A stretch of DNA of 64,000 nucleotides from Bowmanella denitrificans. Its GTDB lineage: Bacteria > Pseudomonadota > Gammaproteobacteria > Enterobacterales > Alteromonadaceae. The number at the start of each line of letters is the position of its first letter. Within the stretch, counting starts at the first letter, position 1. The notes beneath the pieces were generated by a model, which saw nothing but the letters and a program-made list of their open reading frames with translations, made no database searches and was not told where the DNA came from. The DNA is taken from positions 620,001 to 684,000 of the forward strand of contig NZ_PEBU01000001.1 of the NCBI RefSeq assembly GCF_002887595.1, given 5' to 3'. Shown here one piece after another: positions 35,556-45,332 of this stretch. Both the position numbers and the translations under genes were made by a program.

Positions 35556-36056
35556 ATGTCAGGTGTTGGAGATAAGTGTTTCGCTGTACTCATTCGCACT
35601 GTAGTGCCAGTGTTGCTGTTTTTACTGGCAGGCTGTGGTTCGAGTACTATGGTTAAAGATGTTTTCTCAGTAGTCACCAAGGCAGATATCACCTTCGTCG
35701 CAGCGCCAGACGTTAATCCTGATATTAACGGCCGCCCATCACCAGTTTTGGTTCGGTATTACGAACTTCGTTCCCCCAGCGCTTTTAATAGTGCTGATTT
35801 TTTCTCTTTGTACGACAAGGCAGCCGGTGAGTTAGGCAATGACTATATACGTCATGATGATTTAGAACTAAAACCCGGCCAGCAAGTGCAAAAAACGGTA
35901 ATTTTTTCTGAAGAGACGCGTTATCTCGGATTGATTGCTGCTTATAGAGATATTGGCACCGCCACATGGAAACGCGTGGTAGAGCTGCCGCCTGACTCTA
36001 ATTCGAGCATACAGATAGCGTTAGGTAGCAACATGTTGCAGTTAAACATTGAGTAG
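35556..36056 (+). CDS. tssJ: T6SS outer-membrane lipoprotein TssJ
   Basis: The 166-residue protein has a lipobox (LLFLLAGC, Cys27) and the TssJ beta-sandwich pattern (ADITFVAAPDVNPDINGRPSPVLVRYYELRSPSAFNSADFFSLYDK). TssJ anchors the TssLM membrane complex to the outer membrane. AGGAGGGAG precedes the ATG. Order tagH-tssJ-tssK-tssL-tssM is a common T6SS arrangement. Confidence 0.93.
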   Translation: MSGVGDKCFAVLIRTVVPVLLFLLAGCGSSTMVKDVFSVVTKADITFVAAPDVNPDINGRPSPVLVRYYELRSPSAFNSADFFSLYDKAAGELGNDYIRHDDLELKPGQQVQKTVIFSEETRYLGLIAAYRDIGTATWKRVVELPPDSNSSIQIALGSNMLQLNIE

Positions 36057-36084
36057 TCCAGTGCGCTAACTATGTGGTGAAGGA

Positions 36085-37407
36085 ATGGCATCCAATAACA
36101 GAATAGTCTGGTCTGAGGGCATGTTTCTCAGGCCTCAGCATTTTCAGCAACAAGACAGGTATTTCCTCGAACAGCTTCGTGCCAGTACCCAGGTTCTTCA
36201 GGGATATCTTTGGGGATTTCAGGCGCTCAAGCTGGATCAGGAGTTACTAAAAGTTGGCAAGTTGTCATTTAAACAATGCCGGGGCATCCTACCCGATGGA
36301 TTGTGCTTTGATTTAGATGGGCAGGCCCCCGTCATGGACTTACCTGAAGGTAGCCGTGATCTCACAGTCTATCTCAGCCTCCCGGTTACCACGGCGTCCG
36401 GGCAGGAATTCAGTACCAGTGAAGAGGAACGCCATGTAAGGTTTCTGTCATATGTGCATTTAGTGCGCAATACCGCAGAATCGCAGGCCAATGACGCGGA
36501 AATAGAATTGGCTCAGCCACGTTTTGATCTGGCGGTCACTAACAAGCAAATGGACGCATTTCAAACCCTGGCCGTCGCCCGGGTCCTGGAAGTCGGTGCA
36601 GATCGCAATGTCATTCTGGATACAGATTTTATCCCACCTTGCTTGGACGTCAGTTGCCAACCAAACTTGCACGGGTTTGTGGTGGAGCTTGAATCGATGT
36701 TGCATCAGCGCGCCGAGAGCTTGGCATCAAGAGTGTCTGGAGCAGGCCGAAGCAGCACGGAAATAGCAGATTTTTTGTTGTTGCAGGCCATCAATCGTAT
36801 AGAACCCCTGATTCATCATATGTTGAATCAACCCTGCTTACACCCCCTGCAACTTTATCAACAATTACTGCAAACGGCAGGGGAGCTGGCAACGTTCACA
36901 AACCGCAGCAGAAGACCGGAAGGTCTGGCTCCCTACCGTCATGAAGCGTTGCGCGAAACTTTTGTGCCGCTGATGAACAGCCTGCGCCAGGCTATGAGCA
37001 CCGTATTGGAGCAGGCTGCGACACAAATCGAACTCAGTGCCGCCAACCAGTATGGCATTAGAACCGCATCTATTGGGAACCGCGAAATGTTGCGCAAGGC
37101 GATGTTTATCTTTGCGGTTCGCGCCGACGTAGCAGATGACAAGCTCAGACAAGGCCTGCCTGGCCAGATGAAAATTGGCGCAGTAGATAAAATCGCTCAA
37201 TTAATCAATAAATCTCTGCCAGGCGTGGCTATCAGTCCGCTGCCTGCGGCGCCCAGGCAGATCCCATTTAACGCCGGAACAACCTACTTCCAACTGGATA
37301 AATCCACCAGCGCCTGGCAGGATATTGAAGCCTCAGGTAACCTGGCTTTGCATGTGGCAGGACAATATCCAGGCCTGGAAATAGGCTTCTGGGCAATCAG
37401 GCAATAA
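36085..37407 (+). CDS. tssK: T6SS baseplate protein TssK
   Basis: The 440-residue protein starts with the TssK signature (NRIVWSEGMFLRPQHFQQQDRYFLEQL) and is full length, ending in the receptor-binding-like C-terminal domain. TssK trimers connect the baseplate wedge to the TssJLM complex. Two bases separate its stop from tssL. Confidence 0.96.
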   Translation: MASNNRIVWSEGMFLRPQHFQQQDRYFLEQLRASTQVLQGYLWGFQALKLDQELLKVGKLSFKQCRGILPDGLCFDLDGQAPVMDLPEGSRDLTVYLSLPVTTASGQEFSTSEEERHVRFLSYVHLVRNTAESQANDAEIELAQPRFDLAVTNKQMDAFQTLAVARVLEVGADRNVILDTDFIPPCLDVSCQPNLHGFVVELESMLHQRAESLASRVSGAGRSSTEIADFLLLQAINRIEPLIHHMLNQPCLHPLQLYQQLLQTAGELATFTNRSRRPEGLAPYRHEALRETFVPLMNSLRQAMSTVLEQAATQIELSAANQYGIRTASIGNREMLRKAMFIFAVRADVADDKLRQGLPGQMKIGAVDKIAQLINKSLPGVAISPLPAAPRQIPFNAGTTYFQLDKSTSAWQDIEASGNLALHVAGQYPGLEIGFWAIRQ

Positions 37408-37409
37408 TC

Positions 37410-38780
37410 ATGGTAAATGACGACCTTGACCGCACGTTAATCATGCCATCGCCCGGAAGGCGCAGAGCAAACAACGAGCAGCCGGATTCCTCCCCGCCCC
37501 CCGCGACACGGCAGCAGGCACCGGCCCCACCGCCGGTGCAACCACCGCCATTAACTGACCGAGACGAACCCTCAGTACAAATGATGGGCTCCGCAGGAAC
37601 ACATACGCTGATAAACGCGGCCACCATGATTTTTTCGCTGGCCAGACAACTGCGTAATACGATGCAGCATAGTGACATTCCCGGCTTACTCACACATGTA
37701 ACCGGCTTAATGCGCAGTTATGAAAGGACTTGCATAGGCCAGGGCGTCGCACCTGATACTGCCTACGAAGCCCGTTATATTCTCTGCGCCTTTCTGGATG
37801 AGATTGTGCTTAATACTCCCTGGGGGCATGCCAGCCAATGGAGTCAGAGCAGTCTGCTTAGCTCCCTGCATAATGACACCCGCGGTGGCGAACGTTTCTT
37901 CCAGATTCTGGCCAACCGTTCTGAAAATCCCGCTCCCAATATTGCATTACTAGAGTTGATGTATCACTGCCTGAGCCTGGGTTTTCAAGGCAAATTTGCC
38001 ATACAGGAAAACGGTCAGGCTGCAATTCGACAAATTCGTGCAGGTCTTTACCATACACTCCGGCAAATCAAACCCGCCCCGGAACCAGACCTGTCAGACA
38101 ACTGGCAAGGCGTGCAGGACGGTCGACCGGCTATTGCCAGATGGATCCCATGGTGGGTTGTGGGCGCGGTGTTATCCGGTGTTTTGGTCGCCTGTTACAT
38201 CGGATTTTACTTCTCATTAAACGAAGCATCAGACCAGACATTTACCCAAATAGGCCAACTGGGCAGAGAAATCCCACAAATGACCCGGGATATTCCTGAC
38301 AGCAATACTCTTGTTGAACCTGAAACACCAGGTATTGACCCCACGACCTTAATGCAGCCCCTGCAAAACCGGTTAAGCAACGAAATCGCCGCCCGCCAGA
38401 TCAGCCTGAGCCGGGAACCGGGTGGCATCAAGATTACGGTACACAATAAGGGATTATTTGCGTCAGGCAATGCAGAGGTTTCCCCCGCCTATCAACGCAT
38501 ATTTAGCCAATTGGCTGATACGTTGAAAGAATTACCTGGCCCCATTCTGGTGTCCGGGCATTCAGACAGTCAGCAAATCCGCACCTTACGTTACCCCTCA
38601 AACTGGCACCTGTCTGACGACCGAGCCAGAGCCGTGGTGGCAGTGCTGGTAAGAAGCGGCATGCACAAGGAGCGCTTGGTTGCTCAGGGTAAGGCCGACA
38701 CCGAGCCTGTGGCAGACAACAATACAGCACAAGGGCGTGAACAAAATCGTCGTGTCGAAATTCTGATTCGCACCTACTGA
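37410..38780 (+). CDS. tssL: T6SS inner-membrane protein TssL with OmpA-like domain
   Basis: The 456-residue protein has a proline-rich N-terminus, a DotU/IcmH domain (about 70-235), one membrane helix (about 245-268) and a C-terminal OmpA-like peptidoglycan-binding domain (VSGHSDSQQI ... HLSDDRARAVVAVLV). It is thus an evolved TssL that itself anchors to peptidoglycan, so no separate TagL is required. Confidence 0.95.
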   Translation: MVNDDLDRTLIMPSPGRRRANNEQPDSSPPPATRQQAPAPPPVQPPPLTDRDEPSVQMMGSAGTHTLINAATMIFSLARQLRNTMQHSDIPGLLTHVTGLMRSYERTCIGQGVAPDTAYEARYILCAFLDEIVLNTPWGHASQWSQSSLLSSLHNDTRGGERFFQILANRSENPAPNIALLELMYHCLSLGFQGKFAIQENGQAAIRQIRAGLYHTLRQIKPAPEPDLSDNWQGVQDGRPAIARWIPWWVVGAVLSGVLVACYIGFYFSLNEASDQTFTQIGQLGREIPQMTRDIPDSNTLVEPETPGIDPTTLMQPLQNRLSNEIAARQISLSREPGGIKITVHNKGLFASGNAEVSPAYQRIFSQLADTLKELPGPILVSGHSDSQQIRTLRYPSNWHLSDDRARAVVAVLVRSGMHKERLVAQGKADTEPVADNNTAQGREQNRRVEILIRTY

Positions 38781-38796
38781 CAGGGCAGGGACTAAA

Positions 38797-41700
38797 ATGG
38801 GATGGCTGAAAAAGATGTTTTCCTGGCTAACCAACAGATGGGTATTGTCTGTGTTGGGGTTAGTCATTTTATGTCTGGTAATCTGGTATGTAGGCCAGAT
38901 TCTGGCCTTTGGTGACTGGATGCCTTTGGCTGACGACGGTACCAGAGGGCTGTTTATTGCGCTGGTCGTGCTGGTATGGGCAGTCATTCAGTTACTCAAG
39001 GTCGTCAGACAGAAGAAGGCCAACCAACAGATAATTCAGGGAATGTCATCGTCGGCTCGCCAGGACAGCGTTGACAACAGTGAAGTGGCATTGCTGAAAG
39101 ACAGGTTTCAAGAAGCGATGCAGACCCTGAAAAAGTCGCGCCTGGGAGGAAACAGCGGAAGACGATATCTTTACCAACTCCCTTGGTATGTCATTATCGG
39201 CCCCCCTGGCGCCGGTAAAACCACTGCACTTAAGAACTCAGGTTTGCGCTTCCCATTACAAGAAGGTTTTGGTTCAGAGCCGTTGAAGGGAATAGGAGGG
39301 ACCCGAAACTGTGACTGGTGGTTCACCAATGAAGCCGTGCTGTTGGATACCGCGGGGCGCTATACAACACAGGACAGTGATCAGTCAGTGGACAAAGAAG
39401 CCTGGACAGGATTTCTCGGCCTGCTGAAAAAGTATCGGCGGCGGCGGCCATTAGACGGTGTGATTGTGGCGTTTAGTCTGATGGATTTAATCGCTCAGAG
39501 TGCCGAAACCCGGCAGTTGCATGCCATGGCAGTGAGACGCAGACTTAAAGAGCTTAGTGACAGTCTTAAGGTACAAGTACCGGTTTATGTGATTTTTACC
39601 AAAACCGACCTGTTGGAAGGCTTTACTGCTTACTTTGATAATTTAGACAAAACCCACAGGGAACAGGTTTGGGGCATGACCTTTCCTCTCAGTGTCTCGG
39701 AAAACCCCAGTGAGTTTGTAACCACTTTCAGTAAAGAGTACGAAAAGCTTATATCCAGATTAGAAGCTGGCTTAATCGAGCGATTGGATGCAGAGCAGGA
39801 CTTGCACCGGCGGGCTGCCTTACATGGCTTTCCTGAACAAATGGCGTCACTCAAACTTTCTCTTCGCGACTTTATTGCCGAGATTTTCGCGCCGAATGTG
39901 TATGACGATAAACCCATGTTGCGGGGCGTCTATTTTTCCAGCGGAACCCAGGAAGGAACACCTATTGATCGATTGATCGGTGCCGTTTCCCGCGCTTTTG
40001 GCTTAAGTCGCCAGGCAACACCAGCCTACAGTGGCCCCGGGCGAAGTTATTTTCTAACCCGCTTGATGCAGGACGTGATTTTTAAAGAGGCCGGACTGGT
40101 AGTACATACCGGGTTCTGGTCTAAACACAGAGGGCAACTGGAGCGCGCTGGTTACTTCGGTGCACTGGCAGCAACACTGCTGGTTATTGTTGGTTGGTTC
40201 TGGAGTTACCAACATAATCTGGATTATATCCATGACGTGGAAGAGCAACTGGGCCAATACCAACAGGTGGCAGGTAATCTGGTGGACAGCCAGGGTGATA
40301 TTAACGTTATTCTGCCGTATTTGAATCTACTTAGAACCATCCCTGGGGGCTATGCCGACAAGGACATCAGCCCACCATTGTCCATGGGATTAGGCTTGTA
40401 TCAGGGAGATAAACTGGGTCCTATCGCCATAGACGCCTATCGACGGGCGTTGAACAACGTGTTGCTGCCCAGGGTGGTGACCCGGCTGGAACAACAACTC
40501 AGCGAGAACAATCGGGCCGAGCAGAGCGATCTGTTATATGCCGCGTTAAAAGTCTATCTGATGATAGGTAACCCTGGGCGCTATGACAGGGAGGAAGTTG
40601 GCGTCTGGATTACCACAGACTGGGCCAATCAATATCCAGGTGTCAATAACAGTGAACCGCGCGAACAATTGGTTGCTCACCTGCAGGCGCTGGTAGATAG
40701 TGACCTGCCTCAAGTCCGGCTACAGGGGCTGTTGGTGGAACAGGTGCGTCAAACCCTGGCTAAACAAAGCCTGGCGGAGAGGGTATACGGTCAAATCAAA
40801 CGCGGTCCTCAGGCCAGTAAGCTAAACGACTGGCGAATGATTGACAGCATAGGGGCTGACGCTGCCCACTATTTCCGCTTTCGTAGCGATGCGCCTATGA
40901 ATAAAGGGCTGCCCGGCTTCTTTACCCTGTCAGGTTATAAAGATGTGTTGTTGAAACAAGGTCCGCAATTGACCAGTCAGGCCGCCAAAGAGACCTGGGT
41001 GCTGAGGGAAGACAGCCGCGACAATCTGTCGGAAAAGGAAGTAGACGCACTGTTTCAGGATGTCAGTAAATTATATTTCTCGGAATATGTCAGAGTATGG
41101 CAGGACTACCTTGCCGACCTTGACATTGCCAGGTTTAACTCCTTTGCCGATGGGGCGCAAAAGGTCAAAGACTTGTCCGCAGAGATGTCGCCCATCCGCA
41201 GTTTGCTTGCCCATGTGGGTAAACAAACGACCCTGGTGTCTTCCAGTGCAGACCTTATCGATGCAGCAGGAAAGACAGATCGCCTGAGCGGCATTAGCAG
41301 CAGGGTATCTGCCCTGTTGTCCAAAGCCGCAGAAGCTGACAGTCTGAATCAGAATACTGATCCGGCAGCATTGGTGGACAGACAGTTTGCCCGTTTACAT
41401 GAAATTCTTAAGGAAAGGGACGAAGTACAGGCTCCTATTAAAGCGACACTGTCTAACCTCAATGAATTGTTTATCGCCTTGAGCACAGTAGAAGCCACCA
41501 TTAATTCTGCCGCAATGGGGCTGAGTACGAATGACGCCAGTTCTGCTCTGCAAGGCGTATTAAGGCGGATACAACTGGAAGCCAATCGCCAGCCTGAACC
41601 CCTTCGACAATGGCTTTACAGTCTGGTCAGAGAAAGCAACATGGTGTTTGTCCGGGACGCCAGACAACGCTTCAACAAAGTCTGGCAATCTTCGGTGGCA

Positions 41701-42366
41701 AGTTTCTGCCGACAAGCCATTGATAGTCGATATCCCATTGCGCACAACAGCCCGGATGACATCAACATTAGTGATTTCAGCCGCTATTTTGGCCCTTCGG
41801 GTTTGTTGGACGAGTTCTTTAAAACCTACCTTGCAGGTTTTATCGATACAAGTGTTAAGCCCTGGCGTTTGATAGAAAATGCCGGCGCCAAACTAGAAGT
41901 GGACGATACCGTGGTGGATTATTTTGAACAGGCCGCGGACATTCGCCAGACCTTCTTTATGGGCGGTGCCAACCAACCTTATTTCAACTTCCAGATCATT
42001 CCATTGCAACTCGATGCGTCTGCCAGTCAAAGCCTTATCGAGTTGGGTGATCAACGCCTGGTATATCAACATGGCCCCACACGCCTGACGCAAATGGTCT
42101 GGCCGCCATCCGGCGGTCTGGAACGCGCCAGGTTCTCCATACGTAGCTTATCAGGGAATAGCACAGGTATTGCTACCGACGGCCCCTGGGCCTGGTTCAG
42201 ACTGATCGACAAGGGCAATAGCCAGGCAACATCCACCCGCGACAGGTTCAGGGTGACATTCAACGCAGAAGGCCTGGAAGCCAGTTACGAAATTAAGGCT
42301 GGAAGTGTTATCAATCCGTTCAATAAACAGGCATTGCGCAGCCTGGGATGTCTGGACAGCTTATAA
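38797..42366 (+). CDS. tssM: T6SS inner-membrane protein TssM (IcmF)
   Basis: The 1189-residue protein has two N-terminal membrane helices, a cytoplasmic NTPase-like domain with intact Walker A (GPPGAGKTT, about 135-143), a third helix (about 447-467) and a long periplasmic part with the IcmF-related and DUF1215 regions. It spans the envelope between TssL and TssJ. The length is typical. Confidence 0.96.
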   Translation: MGWLKKMFSWLTNRWVLSVLGLVILCLVIWYVGQILAFGDWMPLADDGTRGLFIALVVLVWAVIQLLKVVRQKKANQQIIQGMSSSARQDSVDNSEVALLKDRFQEAMQTLKKSRLGGNSGRRYLYQLPWYVIIGPPGAGKTTALKNSGLRFPLQEGFGSEPLKGIGGTRNCDWWFTNEAVLLDTAGRYTTQDSDQSVDKEAWTGFLGLLKKYRRRRPLDGVIVAFSLMDLIAQSAETRQLHAMAVRRRLKELSDSLKVQVPVYVIFTKTDLLEGFTAYFDNLDKTHREQVWGMTFPLSVSENPSEFVTTFSKEYEKLISRLEAGLIERLDAEQDLHRRAALHGFPEQMASLKLSLRDFIAEIFAPNVYDDKPMLRGVYFSSGTQEGTPIDRLIGAVSRAFGLSRQATPAYSGPGRSYFLTRLMQDVIFKEAGLVVHTGFWSKHRGQLERAGYFGALAATLLVIVGWFWSYQHNLDYIHDVEEQLGQYQQVAGNLVDSQGDINVILPYLNLLRTIPGGYADKDISPPLSMGLGLYQGDKLGPIAIDAYRRALNNVLLPRVVTRLEQQLSENNRAEQSDLLYAALKVYLMIGNPGRYDREEVGVWITTDWANQYPGVNNSEPREQLVAHLQALVDSDLPQVRLQGLLVEQVRQTLAKQSLAERVYGQIKRGPQASKLNDWRMIDSIGADAAHYFRFRSDAPMNKGLPGFFTLSGYKDVLLKQGPQLTSQAAKETWVLREDSRDNLSEKEVDALFQDVSKLYFSEYVRVWQDYLADLDIARFNSFADGAQKVKDLSAEMSPIRSLLAHVGKQTTLVSSSADLIDAAGKTDRLSGISSRVSALLSKAAEADSLNQNTDPAALVDRQFARLHEILKERDEVQAPIKATLSNLNELFIALSTVEATINSAAMGLSTNDASSALQGVLRRIQLEANRQPEPLRQWLYSLVRESNMVFVRDARQRFNKVWQSSVASFCRQAIDSRYPIAHNSPDDINISDFSRYFGPSGLLDEFFKTYLAGFIDTSVKPWRLIENAGAKLEVDDTVVDYFEQAADIRQTFFMGGANQPYFNFQIIPLQLDASASQSLIELGDQRLVYQHGPTRLTQMVWPPSGGLERARFSIRSLSGNSTGIATDGPWAWFRLIDKGNSQATSTRDRFRVTFNAEGLEASYEIKAGSVINPFNKQALRSLGCLDSL

Positions 42367-42375
42367 GGAAAATCG

Positions 42376-43059
42376 ATGTTGCTCGATCAACTGGGATTCT
42401 ATGGAAAGCTACCTGGCAAAGGGGATTTTGTCAGAAGAGCATTGCCAAATGACATGATGTTGAATTGGGATAATTGGTTGCAGTCAGCCATGGCCCATAG
42501 CCGGGCAGAGCTTGGCAGCGAATGGTTAAACCATTACCTGGTCAGCCCTATCTGGCGATTTGCACTGTCTCCGGGCCTGCTCGGCTCCCAGGGATTGGCG
42601 GGCATACTCATGCCAAGTGTAGATAGTGTTGGCAGACACTTCCCGCTGACCCTGGCGCAACCTATCGCCCCCAATTGCGATTTAACAAACCTGGCGCTGC
42701 AAGCCGACCAATGGTTTGAACAACTGGAAGATTTAGCGCTGTATGCACTGTCTGATACGTTTTCAATGTCTGATTTTGAGCAGCGCATGACCCGTCTCGC
42801 GGCACCGCCCCCCATAAAGCAACCCAAGGCAGTCAGTTCAGTGGAAGGTCGAATGGGATGGCATCAAGACAGTCCAGATGGCAGCGAGATGGTAGCCCAG
42901 TGCCTGGCTGCGGAGCTACAAACCAGGCTAAACAGAGATTATGCAAGTATTAGTTTATGGTGGACCCTGGGGTCGCAGGACATCGAGCCGGCCTTGCTAA
43001 TTTACCCAGCCCTGCCTCCACCTGCGTCATTCAGTGCGTTTATCAGCGGACGTTGGTGA
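42376..43059 (+). CDS. tagF: T6SS-associated protein TagF
   Basis: The 227-residue product begins with the TagF/ImpM motif (FYGKLPGKGDFVRRALPNDMM) and carries the conserved WRFALSPG region. In Pseudomonas and Agrobacterium, TagF represses T6SS assembly after translation by binding the FHA protein, so it pairs functionally with TagH at the head of this operon. It is the last gene of the first operon. Confidence 0.9.
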   Translation: MLLDQLGFYGKLPGKGDFVRRALPNDMMLNWDNWLQSAMAHSRAELGSEWLNHYLVSPIWRFALSPGLLGSQGLAGILMPSVDSVGRHFPLTLAQPIAPNCDLTNLALQADQWFEQLEDLALYALSDTFSMSDFEQRMTRLAAPPPIKQPKAVSSVEGRMGWHQDSPDGSEMVAQCLAAELQTRLNRDYASISLWWTLGSQDIEPALLIYPALPPPASFSAFISGRW

Positions 43060-43066
43060 GCAACGC

Positions 43067-43351
43067 TCAGGTTGCCGGCACATACTTCAGTGCCGCTTCG
43101 TCTTTATCTGAATAGACATAACAGCCATCCCAGTCTGACGACATCACAATAGCGACCGGAGTGGGGGCCCCACGACTGAATTTAACCTTTCCGAATGCCA
43201 CCAGGGACGTCTCCCGGATCTGATTTTCTTCAATATAGGCCTTCCATCTTTCCTTGTCCGTTCTTTCTATCAGGCACCCGGTATCGGCAGCCCGTTTAAG
43301 CTTGCCGACCAACACATGGTAATCAACCTCAACTATTGAAGGTTGTCCCAT
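43067..43351 (-). CDS. Unknown small protein encoded between the two T6SS operons
   Basis: The 94-residue product (MGQPSIVEVDYHVLVGKLKRAADTG ... VAIVMSSDWDGCYVYSD) is the only minus-strand gene within the T6SS. The ATG at 43351 follows GGGAGG at four bases; a start 12 bases upstream is possible. No signal peptide or membrane helix is seen. I do not recognise a family. Its location suggests either a regulator or an unrelated inserted gene. Confidence 0.55.
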   Translation of the reverse strand: MGQPSIVEVDYHVLVGKLKRAADTGCLIERTDKERWKAYIEENQIRETSLVAFGKVKFSRGAPTPVAIVMSSDWDGCYVYSDKDEAALKYVPAT

Positions 43352-43705
43352 ATTACCTCCCATAAAATCGTTATCCGTTTTAACTACTCTAACCCAATAG
43401 CAGAAAATATAGAAAGCCTGACGCTCGCAATCCGCATTTGAGTGCCTTTTCCATCCGGTTGTTGACCGTTATCCAGCGACATAGGTCGAGGTTATAAAGG
43501 TCTAAAAAATGGAAATTTGAACAAAATTCTCGCATTTCCTTGCCGAAAGCCAATTATTAGACCAATATTTCAACAGTTGACCAATCTGGATGGATTCACT
43601 TGGTTATTGTTATTTAACAGATTTACCACTGTTAAATTGTTGGGATTGTGGCCCATGCCTTGATGTCTGTCCAACAGTTAAGATGGAATTTTAACCAGTA
43701 CCTAT
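43352..43705. promoter_or_regulatory. Control region of the second T6SS operon
   Basis: About 350 bases without a gene. TTTAACAG/CTGTTAAA (43613-43636) is a perfect 8-bp inverted repeat with an 8-base spacer. Two further half sites of the same kind, CAACAGTT near 43571 and CCAACAGTTAAG near 43670, give four AACAG/CTGTT elements within about 110 bases upstream of tssA. This looks like a multi-site operator. No regulator gene lies nearby. Confidence 0.5.
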
Positions 43706-44761
43706 ATGACAGACTTGAACATAAATCAGTATCTGACTGCCATATCGGATGAAGCGCCGTCCGGAGACAATTTGGAGTATGAGCAATCATTCACCGAATT
43801 AGAACGCCTCGCCCGTGGTAAACCTGAACAGATTCTTGGCGATGCCAAAGTAGATGCGGAGCCGCCTGACTGGCGGGCAGTCCGTAAGAGTGCTTTGACT
43901 CTGCTGGATACCAGCCGGGATTTGCGCCTGGCTATATTTCTTTGTCGCGCTTTATTAAACCTCGAAGGACTGGCTGGCTTCAGACAAGGGCTGGCGCTTA
44001 CAGATGGCCTGCTACAACAATTCTGGCCGACATTGCATCCTCAACTCGACCCCGATGACGACAATGATCCGGTACTGCGTATCAATACCTTACTGACCTT
44101 ATGCGACAGAGAGGCAACCTTATCGACGCTGTATCGTGCCCCTCTTACTGTGTCTCGTTTGTTTGGTCCTATCGGACTGCGTCAGGTGCAAATTGCCAAA
44201 GGCATCATAAGCGATGACGGTCAACAAGGGGAAACACCGGACCTTGCCGGTGTATCAGCCGCTTTTATGGATTGCCCCATTGATGACTTAAAGCAGACAG
44301 CAGAGGATTTAAGCAGCAGCATCGATTCTGTTAAAGCCATAGACAACTTTCTCACCACCACCTTAGGCGCCAGTCAGGCGCCTGATCTCAGTGCATTGCT
44401 AGCTCCTCTCAATGATGCTCAAGTCGTTGTCAATGAATATCTGGCCAGAAGGGGGCAGGACACTGATACCCCAGTTGCAGGAGAAAATGGGGAAACGGCC
44501 GGGGAGATCCAGCAAGTGCAGCAACCAAACAACAGCGGCGAGATTAACAGCAGGGAAGATGCCACCAGGCAGATGGACAGAATTATTGAATATTTTCGCC
44601 GCCATGAACCTTCCAGCCCTGTGCCTTTACTGCTGCAACGGGCTAAACGACTAGCCACCCTGGATTTCCTAGAGATCCTTCGCGATATGGCGCCAGACGG
44701 ACTGCAGCAGGCGAGGAATGCTGGCGGTCTGGACAAATCTGGCCTAGATGATGATTCCTGA
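43706..44761 (+). CDS. tssA: T6SS protein TssA
   Basis: The 351-residue protein has the ImpA N-terminal domain (about 10-130: DEAPSGDNLEYEQSFTELERLARGKPEQ ... WPTLHPQLDPDDDNDPVLR) and a shorter C-terminal region ending in VPLLLQRAKRLATLDFLEILRDMAPDG, as in the TssA1/EvpK-type. TssA organises baseplate and sheath polymerisation. It opens the second operon. Confidence 0.92.
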   Translation: MTDLNINQYLTAISDEAPSGDNLEYEQSFTELERLARGKPEQILGDAKVDAEPPDWRAVRKSALTLLDTSRDLRLAIFLCRALLNLEGLAGFRQGLALTDGLLQQFWPTLHPQLDPDDDNDPVLRINTLLTLCDREATLSTLYRAPLTVSRLFGPIGLRQVQIAKGIISDDGQQGETPDLAGVSAAFMDCPIDDLKQTAEDLSSSIDSVKAIDNFLTTTLGASQAPDLSALLAPLNDAQVVVNEYLARRGQDTDTPVAGENGETAGEIQQVQQPNNSGEINSREDATRQMDRIIEYFRRHEPSSPVPLLLQRAKRLATLDFLEILRDMAPDGLQQARNAGGLDKSGLDDDS

Positions 44762-44796
44762 CTATGTTTAAACCTTTACCGTAAGGAGTACAAGAA

Positions 44797-45300
44797 ATGG
44801 CCAAGGCAAGCAGCCAGAAGTTTATTGCAAGAAACCGTGCGCCAAGAGTTCAAATTGAATACGACGTCGAACTATACGGCGCAGAAAAGAAAATTCAGTT
44901 GCCCTTTGTGATGGGGGTTATGGCTGATCTGTCGGGCAAGCCCAACGAGCCTTTGCCGCCTGTAGCAGACCGTAAAGCACTGGAAATAGACGTAGACAAT
45001 TTTGATGACCGACTCAAGGCCATTAAGCCCAGAGTGGCCTTCCAGGTGCCCAATACTCTTACCGGAGAAGGCAATCTGAGCATCGATATCAGCTTTGACA
45101 GCATGGACGATTTTTCACCTGCAGCAGTGGCTCGCAAGGTGGACGGCTTGAAAGAACTGTTGGAAGCAAGAACCCAACTGTCAAATCTGATTACCTACAT
45201 GGACGGCAAAACCGGCGCCGAGGAACTGATCGGCAAAATTATGAATGATTCGGCACTGCTGCAGTCTTTGCTGGCAGAGAAAAAACCGGCCAGTGAATAA
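44797..45300 (+). CDS. tssB: T6SS contractile sheath small subunit TssB
   Basis: The 167-residue protein shows the TssB/VipA sequence from SSQKFIARNRAPRVQIEYDVELYGAEKKIQLPFVMGVMADLSG onward, full length. With TssC it forms the contractile sheath. AAGGAG precedes the ATG. Confidence 0.97.
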   Translation: MAKASSQKFIARNRAPRVQIEYDVELYGAEKKIQLPFVMGVMADLSGKPNEPLPPVADRKALEIDVDNFDDRLKAIKPRVAFQVPNTLTGEGNLSIDISFDSMDDFSPAAVARKVDGLKELLEARTQLSNLITYMDGKTGAEELIGKIMNDSALLQSLLAEKKPASE

Positions 45301-45332
45301 CGGGCAAAACGGAACATGGAGTATTTGTCATC

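Noticed and set aside
43649-43664. Possible sigma-54 promoter (TGGCCC-N5-TTGAT) upstream of tssA
   Set aside because: The -24 GG fits but the invariant GC of the -12 element is GA, and no sigma-54 activator gene lies in the locus. Left as unproven.
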